DNA of 18,123 nucleotides from Kiritimatiellia bacterium (lineage in GTDB: Bacteria > Verrucomicrobiota > Kiritimatiellia > RFP12 > UBA3636), in contig JAEDLN010000018.1 in the NCBI GenBank assembly GCA_016295275.1, positions 1 through 18,123 on the forward strand. The letters are read 5' to 3'. Below the pieces are notes generated by a model, which saw only the letters and a list, made by a program, of their open reading frames with translations, made no database searches and was not told the origin of the DNA. Positions 16,235 to 18,123 of this stretch are shown piece after piece. Within the stretch, counting starts at the first letter, position 1. Each line of letters starts with the position of its first letter. The translations under genes were made by a program, and so were the position numbers.

Positions 16235-16999
16235 ATGAAGACCAAGCTTTCTCTCTCGCTCGCCGTCGCCGCACTCTCTTGCATGATGGGTTGCTCCCGC
16301 CAGACCACTGTCGATGACTCTGTTGTCACCATGGCAACCGAAGCCACATTTCCTCCCTACGAATACCGCGTGAACGACCAGTTCGCCGGCGTCGACGTCG
16401 ATATCTCGGCCGCCATCGCAAAAGCGCTTGGAAAGACCCTCAAGGTCGAAGATATGAAGTTCGACTCCGTGATTCCCGCCGTTACGACCGGAAAGGCGGA
16501 CTGGGCCGCAGCCGGCATTACGGTTACCGAAGATCGTAAGGAGTCCGTCGATTTCTCCATCCCCTACTATCGCGACGCCGCTCAGGTGATCATCGTTCCC
16601 GTCTCCTCCTCTATTGCGGACGCAGACGATCTCAAGGGCAAGAAGATCGGTGTCCAATCCGGTACGACCGGCGATACGTTCATGACCAATAACTACGGTG
16701 ATCCCGAGCGCTTCGACAATGCGGCGATTGCCATCTCCGCAATGCAGGCCGGTCGCGTCGATGCCGTTGTGATCGATGAAGCTCCTGCAAAGAACTTCGT
16801 CGCCGACAAGGCCGATCTCAAGATTCTCGAAACGCCGCTGACCGTCGAGGAATACGCGATTGCCGTTAGAAAAGGCAACGCCAAGCTCCTTGAAACGATC
16901 AACAAGGTCATCGAAGAGATGCTTGAAAAGGGTGAAATCAAGGCACTCATGGAAAAGCACACCAAGGCAACGGAAGTTGCCGGCGAACCCGCGGCGTAA
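16235..16999 (+). CDS. Polar amino-acid ABC transporter, solute-binding lipoprotein (copy 2)
   Basis: A 254-residue paralogue of the preceding gene, in the same SBP_bac_3 family and with the same predicted role. The lipobox MMGC places the lipidated cysteine at 20. The ligand landmarks are kept: TEATFPPYEY at 35-44, GITVTEDR at 94-101 (Arg101) and VVIDEAPA near 178-185 (Asp181). Long blocks are identical to copy 1, for example EDMKFDSVIP and the GITVTEDRK segment, which indicates tandem gene duplication. The second lobe has diverged. There is no cysteine after the lipid-attachment residue. The ATG at 16235 is preferred over an upstream GTG at 16190 because it starts the signal peptide directly. 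The permease gene begins 51 bases later. Confidence 0.9.
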   Translation: MKTKLSLSLAVAALSCMMGCSRQTTVDDSVVTMATEATFPPYEYRVNDQFAGVDVDISAAIAKALGKTLKVEDMKFDSVIPAVTTGKADWAAAGITVTEDRKESVDFSIPYYRDAAQVIIVPVSSSIADADDLKGKKIGVQSGTTGDTFMTNNYGDPERFDNAAIAISAMQAGRVDAVVIDEAPAKNFVADKADLKILETPLTVEEYAIAVRKGNAKLLETINKVIEEMLEKGEIKALMEKHTKATEVAGEPAA

Positions 17000-17050
17000 T
17001 CCTCCGCTCTCGATCGAATCCATTCTGTGCCGTCAAGTCCAAAACTGAAC

Positions 17051-18028
17051 ATGTTCTCACGCAAGGAAACGTCTTATTCTCGCACGCACGGGCGCCAAAG
17101 TATGCTTGCTTTGGCTCTCGTCCTCGTACTGATCGGCACAGGATTCGGCTCCCTTGGAAATCAAGCGACGTCGTCTGAAACGCCCGCCGCCGTTGTTACC
17201 GCCGAGTCGGCAACTGCGGCACCCGGCACGGAAACGGCGCCGACGTCTGAAACCACCGCCGGACCATCGGATGCGATGGTCGAAAAACCTTCCCAGATGG
17301 GCCGGTTTGAACAACTCAAATCCGGCCTCTCCGACTGGTTTCAGACCATGCGCAATAAATTTGTACTCAACTTCATTAAAAATGATCGTTGGCGCTACTT
17401 GACCGACGGATTGGTCATTACGATCGAAGTCGCCCTGAGTGCCGTCTTTTTTGGCGCATGCATCGGCTTCTTTATCGCCATTGTCCGGACAACGCACGAA
17501 AAACGCCATAATCTGGGTCTGCTGAACAGCCTCTGCAAAATCTATCTTACCGTTATCCGCGGTACGCCGATGGTTGTCCAGCTTTTGATCGCCTATTTTG
17601 TCATTTTCTCGCAAATCCGCGAAAAAATCCTTGTGGCGATTATCGCGTTCTCGCTAAACTCCGGTGCTTATGTTGCGGAAGTGATCCGCTCCGGCATTTC
17701 TTCCATCGACAATGGACAAATGGAAGCCGGCCGCTCGCTTGGTCTCTCCTATCTCCAGACACTCCGTTACATCGTCCTCCCACAAGCGGTTCGCAACGTT
17801 CTTCCGGCACTCGGCAATGAATTCATCACCTTGCTGAAGGACACCTCTATCGCTGGTTATATCGCCTTGCCCGACCTGACAAAAGGCGGCGATATCATCC
17901 GCAGCCAAACCTATGATGCTTTCATGCCGTTCCTTGCTGTCGCCGCAATCTACCTGGCCATCGTCATCCTCTTTACCTGGCTGCTTGGAAAACTGGAAAC
18001 GAAACTGAACCGAAACGGAGCCGTATAA
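17051..18028 (+). CDS. Polar amino-acid ABC transporter permease (HisM/GlnP type) with N-terminal extension
   Basis: This inner-membrane permease forms the channel for the adjacent binding proteins. The core (about 105-325) matches the usual size of HisM/GlnP-type subunits. It has a first membrane helix after LTDGLVITIEVAL (117-129), the conserved TVIRGTPMVVQLLI (167-180), and the EAA loop contacting the ATPase at about 225-245 (EAGRSLGLSYLQTLRYIVLPQ). The motif ALGNEFITLLKDTSIA follows at 253-268. The first 100 residues are unusual: a hydrophobic segment at 18-36, then about 45 residues rich in Ala, Thr, Ser, Glu and Pro, then an amphipathic stretch. The ATG at 17051 is preferred over GTG 17027; Met18 (17102) is another possible start that would still leave the hydrophobic segment. 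The ATPase gene starts two bases after the stop. Confidence 0.9.
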   Translation: MFSRKETSYSRTHGRQSMLALALVLVLIGTGFGSLGNQATSSETPAAVVTAESATAAPGTETAPTSETTAGPSDAMVEKPSQMGRFEQLKSGLSDWFQTMRNKFVLNFIKNDRWRYLTDGLVITIEVALSAVFFGACIGFFIAIVRTTHEKRHNLGLLNSLCKIYLTVIRGTPMVVQLLIAYFVIFSQIREKILVAIIAFSLNSGAYVAEVIRSGISSIDNGQMEAGRSLGLSYLQTLRYIVLPQAVRNVLPALGNEFITLLKDTSIAGYIALPDLTKGGDIIRSQTYDAFMPFLAVAAIYLAIVILFTWLLGKLETKLNRNGAV

Positions 18029-18030
18029 CC

Positions 18031-18123
18031 ATGCCAGACCCTATCTCCGTGTCGTCGAATCACGAACCCGCTGCGGCTTTGACAAAAGGCGAAACCCTTA
18101 TCCGCGTCGAAAATCTCCACAAG
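18031..18123 (+). CDS. Amino-acid ABC transporter ATP-binding protein, 3' end cut off by the window
   Basis: Only 31 codons are visible. After about 22 variable residues, ETLIRVENLHK matches the first strand of polar amino-acid ABC ATPases (GlnQ/HisP type), which hydrolyse ATP to drive the permease. The gene starts two bases after the permease stop, the expected order binding protein-permease-ATPase. No Walker motif falls inside the window, so the call rests on this short match and on context. The N-terminal leader before the ATPase fold is somewhat longer than usual. Confidence 0.8.
   Translation, partial: MPDPISVSSNHEPAAALTKGETLIRVENLHK

Noticed and set aside
15428..17023. A 531-codon minus-strand open frame spanning both binding-protein genes
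   Set aside because: It mirrors the two paralogues, including duplicated antisense motifs such as NHGIELHVF/NHGVELHIF, because both genes are in the same frame. It has no recognisable domain or ribosome site.

Overview
The window looks like a chromosomal segment of a moderately GC-rich Gram-negative-type bacterium. It carries housekeeping RNA and translation genes next to carbohydrate-use genes and an amino-acid ABC transporter. Two lipoprotein signal peptides, mostly weak or absent Shine-Dalgarno sequences, and the mix of an SSS symporter, a GH2 beta-galactosidase and a NodB-type protein suggest a gut or sediment member of the PVC group (Lentisphaerota, Kiritimatiellota or Verrucomicrobiota). 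That placement is inference from gene content, not a phylogenetic result. I see no rRNA, tRNA, CRISPR array, insertion sequence or phage gene.

Layout. (1) 1-1182: the 3' two-thirds of a sodium:solute symporter, followed by a hairpin that may be a terminator. (2) 1277-7880, plus strand: RNase R, TrmB, a duplicated NodB-fold protein, an HD-domain phosphohydrolase and a secreted alpha/alpha-toroid-like protein. Spacing is tight, with an 8-nt gap between trmB and the deacetylase and an ATGA overlap into the HD gene, so most of this block is probably co-transcribed. (3) 8125-11206, plus strand: ribH, nusB and an ABC-F ATPase; nusB and the ABC-F gene also overlap by ATGA. (4) 11432-14599, minus strand: a full-length lacZ-type beta-galactosidase, convergent with the ABC-F gene and closed by a strong terminator at 11361-11403. 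(5) 14600-15412: about 810 bases with no convincing gene, between the divergent lacZ and transporter operon. (6) 15413-18123, plus strand: two paralogous solute-binding lipoproteins separated by a hairpin, a permease with an unusual N-terminal extension, and the first 31 codons of the ATPase. Together they form one polar amino-acid uptake system.

The observations most worth following are four. The NodB protein is an internal tandem duplication with a catalytically decayed first half. The permease carries a signal-anchor plus low-complexity arm. The two binding proteins keep the same amino-acid-binding residues but differ sharply in cysteine content. The large non-coding region contains mutually exclusive hairpins. 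I found no clear evidence of a wholly new multi-gene system.
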